Part shown: in pieces, positions 5,302 to 12,208 of the stretch
How positions within the stretch are numbered: position 1 is the first letter of the stretch
Layout of the letters: every line of letters starts with the position of its first letter
Origin: Bacillota bacterium
GTDB taxonomy: Bacteria; Bacillota; Proteinivoracia; UBA4975
Assembly (NCBI GenBank): GCA_012727415.1
Contig: JAAYHI010000115.1
Location: 1-13,205, forward strand
Direction of reading: 5' to 3'
Length of the DNA: 13,205 nucleotides
Program-made: the position numbers and the translations under genes
Notes under the pieces: model-generated
The model's database searches: none
Told to the model about the DNA's origin: nothing
What the model saw: only the letters and a program-made list of their open reading frames with translations

Positions 5302-7176
5302 CTAGGGTTGGCGGGGGGAGAGCTTGATGATATGCATTCTCTTGCTTGGGTCCGGGCGCCAGCGCACTATTCTGGCTTCGGTGTCAATGGAAAAACTGCC
5401 GTCTGAGACCCAGAGCTCGAAACCATGGGGATAAGGATATGCAGGGACATAGATTTCGGTGTCCTTTTCAAGCCCTGGTTGCTGGCGGAAGCGGAAGCTG
5501 AACTTCCTGGTCTTAATGTTGTACTTAACCTTCACAGGTTCTCCCGCAATCTTTACCGGCCACGGCCTGACCAGAGCCTCCAGGGCCCGGCCGCCGGAGT
5601 TAATATCCTTGGGGTCTTGCTGTTGACTAAGACTAAAGATGGAAAGGTCCTCACCATTCCAGCCGTCTCCCCGTTCATTGGTGTTGTCCGGGGTGTAGTT
5701 CCACAGGGTAAAGTCCAGGAAATTCTGCTCCAGGGCCTGGAGCAGCCGGTCCATTGCCTTGATTTGGGCGGTGAAATCCCCGGTATTATATGCCTTGCCC
5801 TTATGCATGTCAAAGGCAATGCCGGTTTCGCCAATGAGGACAGGCATGTCGTTGAGCAGACGGGACTGTTCCTTAAACCGGGCCAGTTCCTTCACCATCT
5901 GTTTCTGCACTCTGCGCCTGCCGAGGACGATCTTATTCCTCTCCTGGTCAAAGGTAATTCCGGGCAGGTAACGCTTCAGCATCAAGCCCACAGGCTCATA
6001 CCAGTGGGGCGCATAAGCCAGATTCTTGGGCTTTTCCTGGGGCCATAGCGAAGGCCTGCCGTCGTATTCGACGAAGATTGTGGCGTTGGGATCGGCACTT
6101 TGCACCTGGCGGGTATATTCCTGCAGGAAGGGAGTCAGGAAATCCCGGTTGAAATCCACCGGCCAGCCGTCGACGGCGGCAAAATATTCCGGATCGTTTA
6201 AGACAGGGACTCCGGTGCCGTCGTAATCCCACACCCCATTGGCCCGCCAAAGACAATTGTGGCCAGGCAGCCATGCCCTTTGCCCCTGGGGATCGATTTT
6301 ACGCCTGCCGGTCCTGCGGATTCCCCTGAGGCCAATCTTCCAAGTCTCCACTTCTTGAGGTATTCCCTCCCCCAGCTGCATGGCCTGCCAGGGAGTAGGG
6401 GTGTCCCCCATCTTTGCCAGAGCCTGGTGCCGGGTCACATCCTGCCAGCCAATCCAGCCGGGAGAAGGCTCATTAAAGCTGTCATAGCCCAGGACATGGG
6501 ACATGCCCTTCAACCTGGCAACTACTTGCTGAACAGCCTGAAAATAATGGGATTGCAGATATTCCTGGACGGGGACGCCTTCGATTTTTGTCTTTGGGGC
6601 AAAGGCATTGCCGGCAAAGAAAAGGGTAAACATCGTCGCCGCCGCCAGTTTGCTGTAATTGGCAGGCCAGATCATCCGGGGGAAGGGGTCGCCGTGGGTG
6701 TTGTGGACGATTGCGGCAGCTGTGGCCTTGAAACCTCTCATATCCAGGCCAACGACCTCCAGGGTCCAGCCGGGGGCGCCGTCGCCACCGGTGAATCTGC
6801 TCCACACATCCTGATGGGGGTCAATGAGGACATAAAAACCGTACTCCCCCGCCTTGGCCACCACCTGGTATACATAGTCCAGGTATTCCTCATCATAAAT
6901 ACCCGGACCCGCATGTTCAATGGCTTCCCAGGTAATGAGGAAGCGCAGGCAGTTAAACCCCCAACTGCGCAAGCGGGCATAATGACGGTCGGCCTCTTCC
7001 AGGGGAAAGGGCCTGCCGCAAAAAGATACATTTCTGTGGGCAAAGAAATCCTCTTCTATGTGACTGGGCATATCGGGGATGGAGGGGTACTTGCAGTTGC
7101 CTCCTAGGTTGACACCCCTGAGCATTACCCTCCGCCCTTGTTCATCGCAAAAATGCATATCCTTTGGTTTGATCAC
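5302..7176 (-). CDS. GH5 family glycoside hydrolase, steryl-glucosidase/glucosylceramidase-like
   Basis: A 624-residue retaining glycosidase with a GH5 (beta/alpha)8 domain (about 10-530) and a C-terminal beta-sandwich (about 534-624, GH5_C type). The acid/base is E236 in GYDSFNEPSPGW and the nucleophile E450 in VLIGETGIAFDM; an HWYEP motif (H391) lies between. The segments HQDVWSRFTGGDGAPGWTLE and SWGFNCLRFLITWEAIEH are those I associate with the endoglycoceramidase/EGCrP branch, subfamily 12-like, known from fungal steryl-beta-glucosidases; the assignment is from memory of the motifs. No signal peptide is visible, so it probably acts in the cytoplasm. I start at GTG 7176, 9 bases after AGGAG; an in-frame TTG at 7224 has a poor SD. 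It is divergent from the ABC importer and ends at repeat copy 2. The exact substrate is unknown. Confidence 0.88.
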   Translation of the reverse strand: MIKPKDMHFCDEQGRRVMLRGVNLGGNCKYPSIPDMPSHIEEDFFAHRNVSFCGRPFPLEEADRHYARLRSWGFNCLRFLITWEAIEHAGPGIYDEEYLDYVYQVVAKAGEYGFYVLIDPHQDVWSRFTGGDGAPGWTLEVVGLDMRGFKATAAAIVHNTHGDPFPRMIWPANYSKLAAATMFTLFFAGNAFAPKTKIEGVPVQEYLQSHYFQAVQQVVARLKGMSHVLGYDSFNEPSPGWIGWQDVTRHQALAKMGDTPTPWQAMQLGEGIPQEVETWKIGLRGIRRTGRRKIDPQGQRAWLPGHNCLWRANGVWDYDGTGVPVLNDPEYFAAVDGWPVDFNRDFLTPFLQEYTRQVQSADPNATIFVEYDGRPSLWPQEKPKNLAYAPHWYEPVGLMLKRYLPGITFDQERNKIVLGRRRVQKQMVKELARFKEQSRLLNDMPVLIGETGIAFDMHKGKAYNTGDFTAQIKAMDRLLQALEQNFLDFTLWNYTPDNTNERGDGWNGEDLSIFSLSQQQDPKDINSGGRALEALVRPWPVKIAGEPVKVKYNIKTRKFSFRFRQQPGLEKDTEIYVPAYPYPHGFELWVSDGSFSIDTEARIVRWRPDPSKRMHIIKLSPRQP

Positions 7177-7185
7177 TGCGCCACT

Positions 7186-7190
7186 CTCCT
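7186..7190 (-). promoter_or_regulatory. Ribosome binding site supporting the GTG 7176 start of the GH5 gene
   Basis: AGGAG on the minus strand lies 9 bases before GTG 7176. The TTG 7224 alternative only has a GGAG about 14 bases away. Confidence 0.6.
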
Positions 7191-7228
7191 GATTAATTTC
7201 TAAATAATTGACTTCCACATTCAACGGG

Positions 7229-7291
7229 GAAATACCTGCTCCAACGCAGAAATGAAATACCCTGCCTCGGCCTCTGCAGGTGGAGGTATTC
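7229..7291. promoter_or_regulatory. Repeat-containing region between the divergent GH5 and ABC operons
   Basis: GAAATACC occurs at 7229-7236 and 7254-7261, and an inverted GGTATTC at 7285-7291. The second and third can form a hairpin, strengthened by CCTGC (7261-7265) with GCAGG (7276-7280). On the minus strand this would lie in the GH5 leader. I see no known riboswitch motif. Confidence 0.35.
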
Positions 7292-7325
7292 TACCCATTA
7301 CCTTTGCACACATTTGCCGCGCCCT

Positions 7326-7343
7326 TCAATACTATGATATTGA
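7326..7343. promoter_or_regulatory. Inverted repeat over a possible -10 box of the ABC operon
   Basis: TCAATA (7326-7331) and TATTGA (7338-7343) form a 6-base inverted repeat around TATGAT (7333-7338), a near-consensus -10 located 32 bases before the start at 7370. No -35 at good spacing is visible. It could be an operator. Confidence 0.3.
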
Positions 7344-7369
7344 ACTAGAATATTCGGGGAGGCAATAGT

Positions 7370-8386
7370 ATGGCAAGAAAGAGGAAAAGGTATGTCCTCC
7401 TGCTGTTGACGGTAGTGTTAGCCCTGGCCCTGGCAGTCCCCGGCTGCAAGAAGGAGCAGAGTGACCTGGCGAAAGTGCGCTTAAATGAAGTAACCCATTC
7501 AGTATTCTATTCGCCCCTGTATGTAGCCGTCAATCTCGGGTTCTTTGCCGAGGAGGGACTGGACCTGGATTTCACCACCGGCCAGGGGGCGGATCATGTA
7601 ATGACGGCCCTCTTGTCAGGGCAGGCAGATATCGGCTTTATGGGGCCGGAGGCCTCTATCTACGTGTACAATCAAGGACAGGCTGACTACGTAATTAATT
7701 TCGCTCAGCTCACCCAGCGGGACGGGTCCTTTTTAGTTGCCAGAGAGCCAATGCCGGACTTTACCTGGGAAGATGTGCGGGGCAAATCGATTATCGGCGG
7801 CAGGCCCGGGGGGGTGCCCCTGATGACCCTGGAATATGTCCTCAAAAAGCAGGGACTGATTCCCGGTAAAGATGTTGAGGTCCTCACTCATATCCAGTTT
7901 GCCCTCATGGGGGGTGCCTTTACCGGCGGCGAGGGAGATTTCGTCACCCTGTTTGAACCGGTAGCAACCACCCTGGAACTTGCCGGGGAAGGGTATGTCG
8001 TGGCCTCAGTAGGGGCCGACAGCGGAGAAATCCCCTATACTGCTTTCTCGGCGACAAAGAGCTATATTGAGAAGAACCCGGATATCATCCAGGCCTTTAC
8101 CAATGCCATTTACAGGGGGCAGGTCTGGGTGGCAGAGCACACTCCCGAAGAGATAGCAGAAGTAATTCAGCCTTCTTTCCCGGACTCTGATCTCGAAACC
8201 CTGACCTTAGTTGCTGCCCGCTACAAGGAAATCGACGCTTGGAGAACAGATCCCATCTTCAAGCAAGAGGCCTTTGAACTCTTGCAGGACGTAATGGAGC
8301 TGGCGGGGGAACTGGAAACCAGGGCACCCTTTGCCAAGCTGGTCACCAATGAATTTGCCGAAAAGGCCATAGCAGGCAACGAGTAA
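7370..8386 (+). CDS. ABC transporter substrate-binding lipoprotein (SsuA/TauA/NMT1-like)
   Basis: Captures the ligand outside the cell for the importer encoded by the next two genes. The 338-residue product has a lipoprotein signal: basic KRKR, a hydrophobic core at about 8-23, and the lipobox AVPGC with C26 as the lipidated residue. The mature part is a two-lobe NMT1/SsuA-type binding fold (about 36-260), with typical segments FYSPLYVAVNLGFFAEEGLD, LLSGQADIGFMGPEASIYVY and DVRGKSIIGGRPGG. This superfamily binds sulfonates, taurine, thiamine precursors and other small organics; nothing visible fixes the ligand, and no thiamine-type riboswitch is seen upstream. The SD GGGGAGG (7356-7362) is 7 bases before the ATG. 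The ATPase gene begins 20 bases after its stop, so the three genes form one operon. Confidence 0.9.
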   Translation: MARKRKRYVLLLLTVVLALALAVPGCKKEQSDLAKVRLNEVTHSVFYSPLYVAVNLGFFAEEGLDLDFTTGQGADHVMTALLSGQADIGFMGPEASIYVYNQGQADYVINFAQLTQRDGSFLVAREPMPDFTWEDVRGKSIIGGRPGGVPLMTLEYVLKKQGLIPGKDVEVLTHIQFALMGGAFTGGEGDFVTLFEPVATTLELAGEGYVVASVGADSGEIPYTAFSATKSYIEKNPDIIQAFTNAIYRGQVWVAEHTPEEIAEVIQPSFPDSDLETLTLVAARYKEIDAWRTDPIFKQEAFELLQDVMELAGELETRAPFAKLVTNEFAEKAIAGNE

Positions 8387-8406
8387 CAGCGAGAGGGGGC
8401 TGACCC

Positions 8407-9180
8407 GTGGAGCAACCATTAGTTCAAGTCAAAGATATCGTCGTCAAATACCACAGTCCCGAAGGAGAGACAACTGCCCTGGAGAACATTTCTCTCGACG
8501 TGTATCAGGGACAGTTTATCAGCATTGTCGGTCCCAGCGGCTGCGGAAAATCCACCCTGCTCAATGTAATCGCCGGGCTGCTTAAACCTACTCAAGGCGA
8601 GGTGGTTATCAATGGCCGCCCCGTTGAGGGGGTTAGCACATCAGTAGGATACATGCCGCAAACGGATCAGCTCTTTGAATGGCGCAGCATCTGGAGGAAT
8701 GTAATCCTCGGTCTGGAAGTGCAAAACAAGCTGACAGCGGAAACCAGGAGGTCAGTGCGACAACTGTTGGAGCGGTACGGCCTGTGGGAATTCAGAAACG
8801 CCTTTCCCAGTCAGTTGTCGGGGGGCATGCGCCAGCGGGCTGCCCTCATCCGCACCCTGGCCATCGATCCCGAAATCCTCCTCTTGGATGAAGCATTTTC
8901 TGCCCTGGATTATCAGACCAGGCTGGTGGTCTCCGACGAAGTGAAGAAAATCATCTGCAGGGAAGGCAAGACAGCCATTCTGGTCACCCACGACATCTCG
9001 GAGGCAATAAGCATGGCGGACGATGTGGTGGTGCTCACCAAGAGGCCGGGAACCATCAAGAGCATTCACAAGATAGTCCTGACCTGCCAGGAGCGCACGC
9101 CTATTAAGTGCCGGGAAGCTCCTGAATTCAGGGATTACTTTAACCTGATATGGAAGGAGCTGGATATCCATGTCCAATAG
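8407..9180 (+). CDS. ABC transporter ATP-binding protein (SsuB/TauB-like)
   Basis: Cytoplasmic ATPase that powers the importer. In 257 residues every ABC motif is present: Walker A GPSGCGKST (42-50), Q-loop Q85 in MPQTDQLFEW, signature LSGGMRQR (137-144), Walker B ILLLDEAF (157-164, catalytic E162), D-loop ALD (166-168) and switch H195 in LVTHDISEA. The motif pattern and length fit the nitrate/sulfonate/taurine subfamily. The start is GTG 8407 with the SD GAGAGGGGG (8391-8399) upstream. The gene overlaps the permease gene by 11 bases, indicating translational coupling. The ligand cannot be deduced from this subunit. Confidence 0.94.
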   Translation: MEQPLVQVKDIVVKYHSPEGETTALENISLDVYQGQFISIVGPSGCGKSTLLNVIAGLLKPTQGEVVINGRPVEGVSTSVGYMPQTDQLFEWRSIWRNVILGLEVQNKLTAETRRSVRQLLERYGLWEFRNAFPSQLSGGMRQRAALIRTLAIDPEILLLDEAFSALDYQTRLVVSDEVKKIICREGKTAILVTHDISEAISMADDVVVLTKRPGTIKSIHKIVLTCQERTPIKCREAPEFRDYFNLIWKELDIHVQ

Positions 9181-9982
9181 CCAACAGGCGATTTCTCCCG
9201 AGCAGGCGGCATATCTCAGGAAACTGCGCCGCCACAAGCGAGAGATTTTCCTCAGTCAGGTTCTGCTGCTGGTTGCGCTGTTGGGGATATGGGAATTAGC
9301 TGCCAGCGCAGGCTGGATCAACCCCTTTATTACCAGCCAGCCTTCGGGAATCATCAAGACCATAGTCAACCTTTATAACAGCGGCGACCTCTTTCGCCAC
9401 ATTGGGGTAACTGTATGGGAGACCGTTGTAGGCTTTACCCTGGGTACAATTCTGGGGACAATAATCGCCATTATCCTCTGGTGGTCGGAGCCACTGGCCA
9501 AGGTGCTGGAGCCGTACCTGGTAGTCCTCAACAGTTTGCCCAAGGTAGCCCTGGGGCCAATCATCATCGTCTGGATGGGCAGCGGCGTTTCCGCCATAAT
9601 CGTCATGGCCCTCCTGGTATCAGTGGTGGTAACGATCTTAGGGGTGTATGCGGGTTTTAGCCAGGTGGACCCCGACCGCATTAAGCTGTTAAAGACCTTT
9701 GGCGCCAGCAAGGGGCAGATATTGCAAAAGGCAGTGCTCCCCGGCAGTGTGCCCACCATCATATCTGCCCTGAAAATCAATGTCGGCCTGTCCTGGGTTG
9801 GGGTAATAGTGGGCGAGTTCCTGGTATCAAAGGCAGGCCTGGGCTACCTGGCTGTCTACGGAGGCCAGGTCTTCCGCCTCAACCTGGTGATGACCAGCGT
9901 CATCATTCTGGGAGCAGCTGCCGCAATAATGTACCTGGCTGTTGTGCTGCTGGAGAAGCTCTTTATTCGCTGGCAGCAATAA
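9170..9982 (+). CDS. ABC transporter permease (SsuC/TauC-like)
   Basis: Membrane channel of the importer. The 270-residue product has a cytoplasmic basic N-terminus (LRKLRRHKRE), a first membrane helix at about 27-46, and further helices near 84-104, 112-135, 140-162, 205-222 and 240-262. The coupling (EAA-type) loop is KLLKTFGASKGQILQKAVLP at about 172-191, which contacts the ATPase. The overall pattern is BPD_transp_1. The ATG at 9170 lies inside the ATPase gene, with AAGGAG (9154-9159) 10 bases upstream. It is the last gene of the operon; a strong hairpin follows 16 bases after its stop. No second permease is present, as expected for homodimeric members of this family. Confidence 0.93.
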   Translation: MSNSQQAISPEQAAYLRKLRRHKREIFLSQVLLLVALLGIWELAASAGWINPFITSQPSGIIKTIVNLYNSGDLFRHIGVTVWETVVGFTLGTILGTIIAIILWWSEPLAKVLEPYLVVLNSLPKVALGPIIIVWMGSGVSAIIVMALLVSVVVTILGVYAGFSQVDPDRIKLLKTFGASKGQILQKAVLPGSVPTIISALKINVGLSWVGVIVGEFLVSKAGLGYLAVYGGQVFRLNLVMTSVIILGAAAAIMYLAVVLLEKLFIRWQQ

Positions 9983-9998
9983 TCCCCCCCTCATTATT

Positions 9999-10024
9999 AC
10001 AGGGCTGTCCTCCGACAGCCCTGT
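9999..10024. terminator. Hairpin terminator between the convergent ABC operon and glmM
   Basis: ACAGGGCTGTC (9999-10009) and GACAGCCCTGT (10014-10024) form a perfect 11-base stem with the loop CTCC. Only GTTTC follows on the plus strand, so the T-run is short. Its place between two convergent units supports a two-way terminator. Confidence 0.72.
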
Positions 10025-10037
10025 TTCAGTATTGATA

Positions 10038-11381
10038 TTATCCCAGCTGAGCTTTTATAACATCGGCAATGGCCTGGGCCAGCTCCTGGAGCTGAGACTC
10101 CCGGGGACCTTCCAGCATTACCCGGATGAGAGGCTCCGTCCCTGAGGGACGCACCAGCACCCTGCCCTGGCCCTGGAGCTCTGCTTCTGCCCAGGCAATT
10201 TTGGCGGCAATGAACTCATTCTCCTGCCACCCCTCTTTGCTGGCCACGGGGACATTGATGAGGACCTGGGGCAGGTACTCCATGACTTCAGCCAACTCCT
10301 CAAGGCTCTTACCCTCTTGCACCATTATCTGCAACAGCTGCAGGGCGCTGAGGAGTCCGTCACCGGTGGTGGCGAACTGGCGAAAGATAATATGCCCTGA
10401 TTGTTCGCCGCCGAGGATATAACCTCCCCGCAGCATTTCCTCCAGGACATAGCGATCGCCAACCTTGGCGGCAATGGTCTTAATCCCCAGGTCCTTGGCG
10501 GCAAGGCGCAGACCCAAATTGCTCATCACTGTTATTACTAAGGTATCCTTGGCAAGTCTTCCCTGTTGTTTCAGAGACCGGGCACAAATTAACATGATTT
10601 TATCGCCGTCTACGATTTCCCCCCGGGCATCAACGGCAATAAGGCGGTCGGCGTCGCCATCCAGGGCAAGCCCTGCATCTGCCCCTTTTGCCTTTACGGC
10701 CGCTGCCAGGGCTTCGGGGTGGGTTGATCCGCAGCCGCGGTTGATGTTGATGCCATCCGGAACAGAGTGGATTGCCTCCACCTGGGCGCCGGCAGCGGCA
10801 AAGACCTTGGGGGCAATGCCGGCGGCAGAACCGTTGGCACAGTCCACCACGATTTTCAGCCCCGTGAGGCTGACATCAACGGTGGAAAGAAGATAATCAC
10901 AGTAAGCTTGGACGAGCTCTTCCCGGCGGATAATTCTGCCCACATTCTCCCCTGTGGGACGCGGCAAATCATCAGTGTCCTGAAAATAGAGCTCTTCTAT
11001 GGCCAGTTCCTCGGCATCCTCCAGTTTAAAGCCCTGGGAGTTGAAAAATTTTATGCCGTTGTCCTCCATGGGATTGTGGGAAGCGGAAATCATTGCCCCC
11101 GCCGCAGCACCTGTCTCCTTGGTGAGCCAGGCGAGGCCGGGGGTGGTGACAATCCCCGTCAAAAAGACGTCCATACCCACTGAGGCGATGCCGCTGGCCA
11201 GTGCCCCTTCCAGCATTGCGCCGGAAAGACGAGGGTCACGGCCGATGAGGAATGCTCCCCCTTTTTCCCCCAGGCGGGAGGCGGCTGCCCGCCCGATTTT
11301 AAAGGCCAGTTCCGGCGTCAGCACAGCGTTTGCCTGGCCCCGGATTCCATCGGTGCCAAAAAGTCTTGCCAGTGACTTCAA
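10038..11381 (-). CDS. glmM: Phosphoglucosamine mutase GlmM
   Basis: Converts glucosamine-6-phosphate to glucosamine-1-phosphate for UDP-GlcNAc and so for peptidoglycan. The 447-residue protein has the four-domain alpha-D-phosphohexomutase layout: N-terminal RLFGTDGIRG (6-15), the active-site phosphoserine loop ISASHNP (S101), the metal loop LDGDADR, the sugar-specificity loop GGEQSGHI and the C-terminal phosphate-binding loop VRPSGTEPLIRV. The start is uncertain. TTG 11381 overlaps the cdaA TGA as TTGA, but AAGGA (11383-11387) is only one base away. Homologues often begin M-ARLFGTDG, which would put the start at the CTG codon at 11372, 9 bases after that SD. It is cotranscribed with cdaA; GlmM is known to bind and inhibit CdaA in Bacillota, so the pairing is functional. 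The usual cdaR is missing between them. Confidence 0.96.
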   Translation of the reverse strand: MKSLARLFGTDGIRGQANAVLTPELAFKIGRAAASRLGEKGGAFLIGRDPRLSGAMLEGALASGIASVGMDVFLTGIVTTPGLAWLTKETGAAAGAMISASHNPMEDNGIKFFNSQGFKLEDAEELAIEELYFQDTDDLPRPTGENVGRIIRREELVQAYCDYLLSTVDVSLTGLKIVVDCANGSAAGIAPKVFAAAGAQVEAIHSVPDGININRGCGSTHPEALAAAVKAKGADAGLALDGDADRLIAVDARGEIVDGDKIMLICARSLKQQGRLAKDTLVITVMSNLGLRLAAKDLGIKTIAAKVGDRYVLEEMLRGGYILGGEQSGHIIFRQFATTGDGLLSALQLLQIMVQEGKSLEELAEVMEYLPQVLINVPVASKEGWQENEFIAAKIAWAEAELQGQGRVLVRPSGTEPLIRVMLEGPRESQLQELAQAIADVIKAQLG

Positions 11382-12196
11382 TCCTTGCCGTTAAATTGCA
11401 TCCGCCTAAAGAGATTGTCCGGCGGACGGCGATGAAGATTATTTTCCAGCCAGTCCCGCAATGATTTTTCATCTAAGTAGCGTGTAAGTTTCCCCTCATG
11501 GGCAAGAGAGATGGCACCGGTCTCTTCCGAGACAATGATTGCGATAGCATCGGACTGCTCGGTGATGCCCACCCCAGCCCGATGCCTGGTGCCGAGGCCC
11601 ACCTTGAGTTCGGGGCTGTCTGAGAGGGGCAGATAGCAGCTGGCGGCTCGCACCCGATTCCCTCTCAAGATGACGGCTCCATCGTGAAGGGGAGTACTGG
11701 GCTCAAAGATACTGAGGACCAGTTCGGAAGTAAGGACGGCGTCGATATTTACCCCCGTTTCCGACCAATCCTTGAGGCCGGTTTCCTGTTCCCACACCAC
11801 CAGGGCGCCAATCCTGCGAGCAGACAACTGCACCAAGGCGGTAACTAATTCATCTGCTGCCTCAATGCGCTCGTCCCCAGTGAGGAAGGTGGGCTTAGTA
11901 AAGAAGCTGCCTCTCCCAAGGTGCTCAAGGGCCTTGCGTAACTCCGGATAAAATATAATCGGCAGGGCGACAATCCCCACAGTGAGTATTTGCTCCAGCA
12001 GCCAATTGGTAACGGTGAGGCCGATGAGCTGGCTGAGGAGGTTGGCGAAGACTAAAATCACCAGGCCCTTGAGGAGCTGGACTGCCCTGGTGCCCCGAAT
12101 CAGGATGTACAGACGATACAGCAAGTAGAGGACAATTGCGATATCGATAACGACCACAGGTGATGGCTTCAACAACTCTTGCAGTTTATCAAGCAT
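11378..12196 (-). CDS. cdaA: Diadenylate cyclase CdaA (c-di-AMP synthase)
   Basis: Makes the second messenger c-di-AMP from two ATP; it controls potassium and osmolyte balance and is tied to cell-wall synthesis. The 272-residue product has three membrane helices (about 13-33, 39-60, 62-82), then a DAC domain (about 95-265) with both catalytic motifs: DGA (172-174, in LHDGAVI) and RHR (204-206, in GTRHRAGVGI). The start is ATG 12196, with the SD AGGAGG (12203-12208) 6 bases upstream. A longer reading from GTG 12211 would overlap the preceding stop as GTGA and lacks a good SD. The gene follows the tldE-like gene by 11 bases and overlaps glmM by 4 bases. The common order cdaA-cdaR-glmM is altered here: no YbbR-repeat protein lies between. 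Confidence 0.95.
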   Translation of the reverse strand: MLDKLQELLKPSPVVVIDIAIVLYLLYRLYILIRGTRAVQLLKGLVILVFANLLSQLIGLTVTNWLLEQILTVGIVALPIIFYPELRKALEHLGRGSFFTKPTFLTGDERIEAADELVTALVQLSARRIGALVVWEQETGLKDWSETGVNIDAVLTSELVLSIFEPSTPLHDGAVILRGNRVRAASCYLPLSDSPELKVGLGTRHRAGVGITEQSDAIAIIVSEETGAISLAHEGKLTRYLDEKSLRDWLENNLHRRPPDNLFRRMQFNGKD

Positions 12197-12202
12197 ACTC
12201 AC

Positions 12203-12208
12203 CCTCCT
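12203..12208 (-). promoter_or_regulatory. Ribosome binding site of cdaA
   Basis: AGGAGG on the minus strand lies 6 bases before ATG 12196 and touches the stop codon of the upstream tldE-like gene. It decides for the shorter cdaA start. Confidence 0.8.

Noticed and set aside
6259..7107. Long open frame (282 codons) on the plus strand inside the GH5 gene
   Set aside because: It lies antisense to a gene with clear GH5 motifs, has no SD and reads as compositionally biased sequence without a recognisable domain.
7225..7369. Thiamine or guanidine riboswitch before the ABC operon
   Set aside because: I looked for the conserved core motifs expected before such transporters and found none.
10465..11394. 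Several plus-strand open frames opposite glmM
   Set aside because: They are Ala/Ser/Pro-rich shadows of the glmM codons without domains or ribosome sites.
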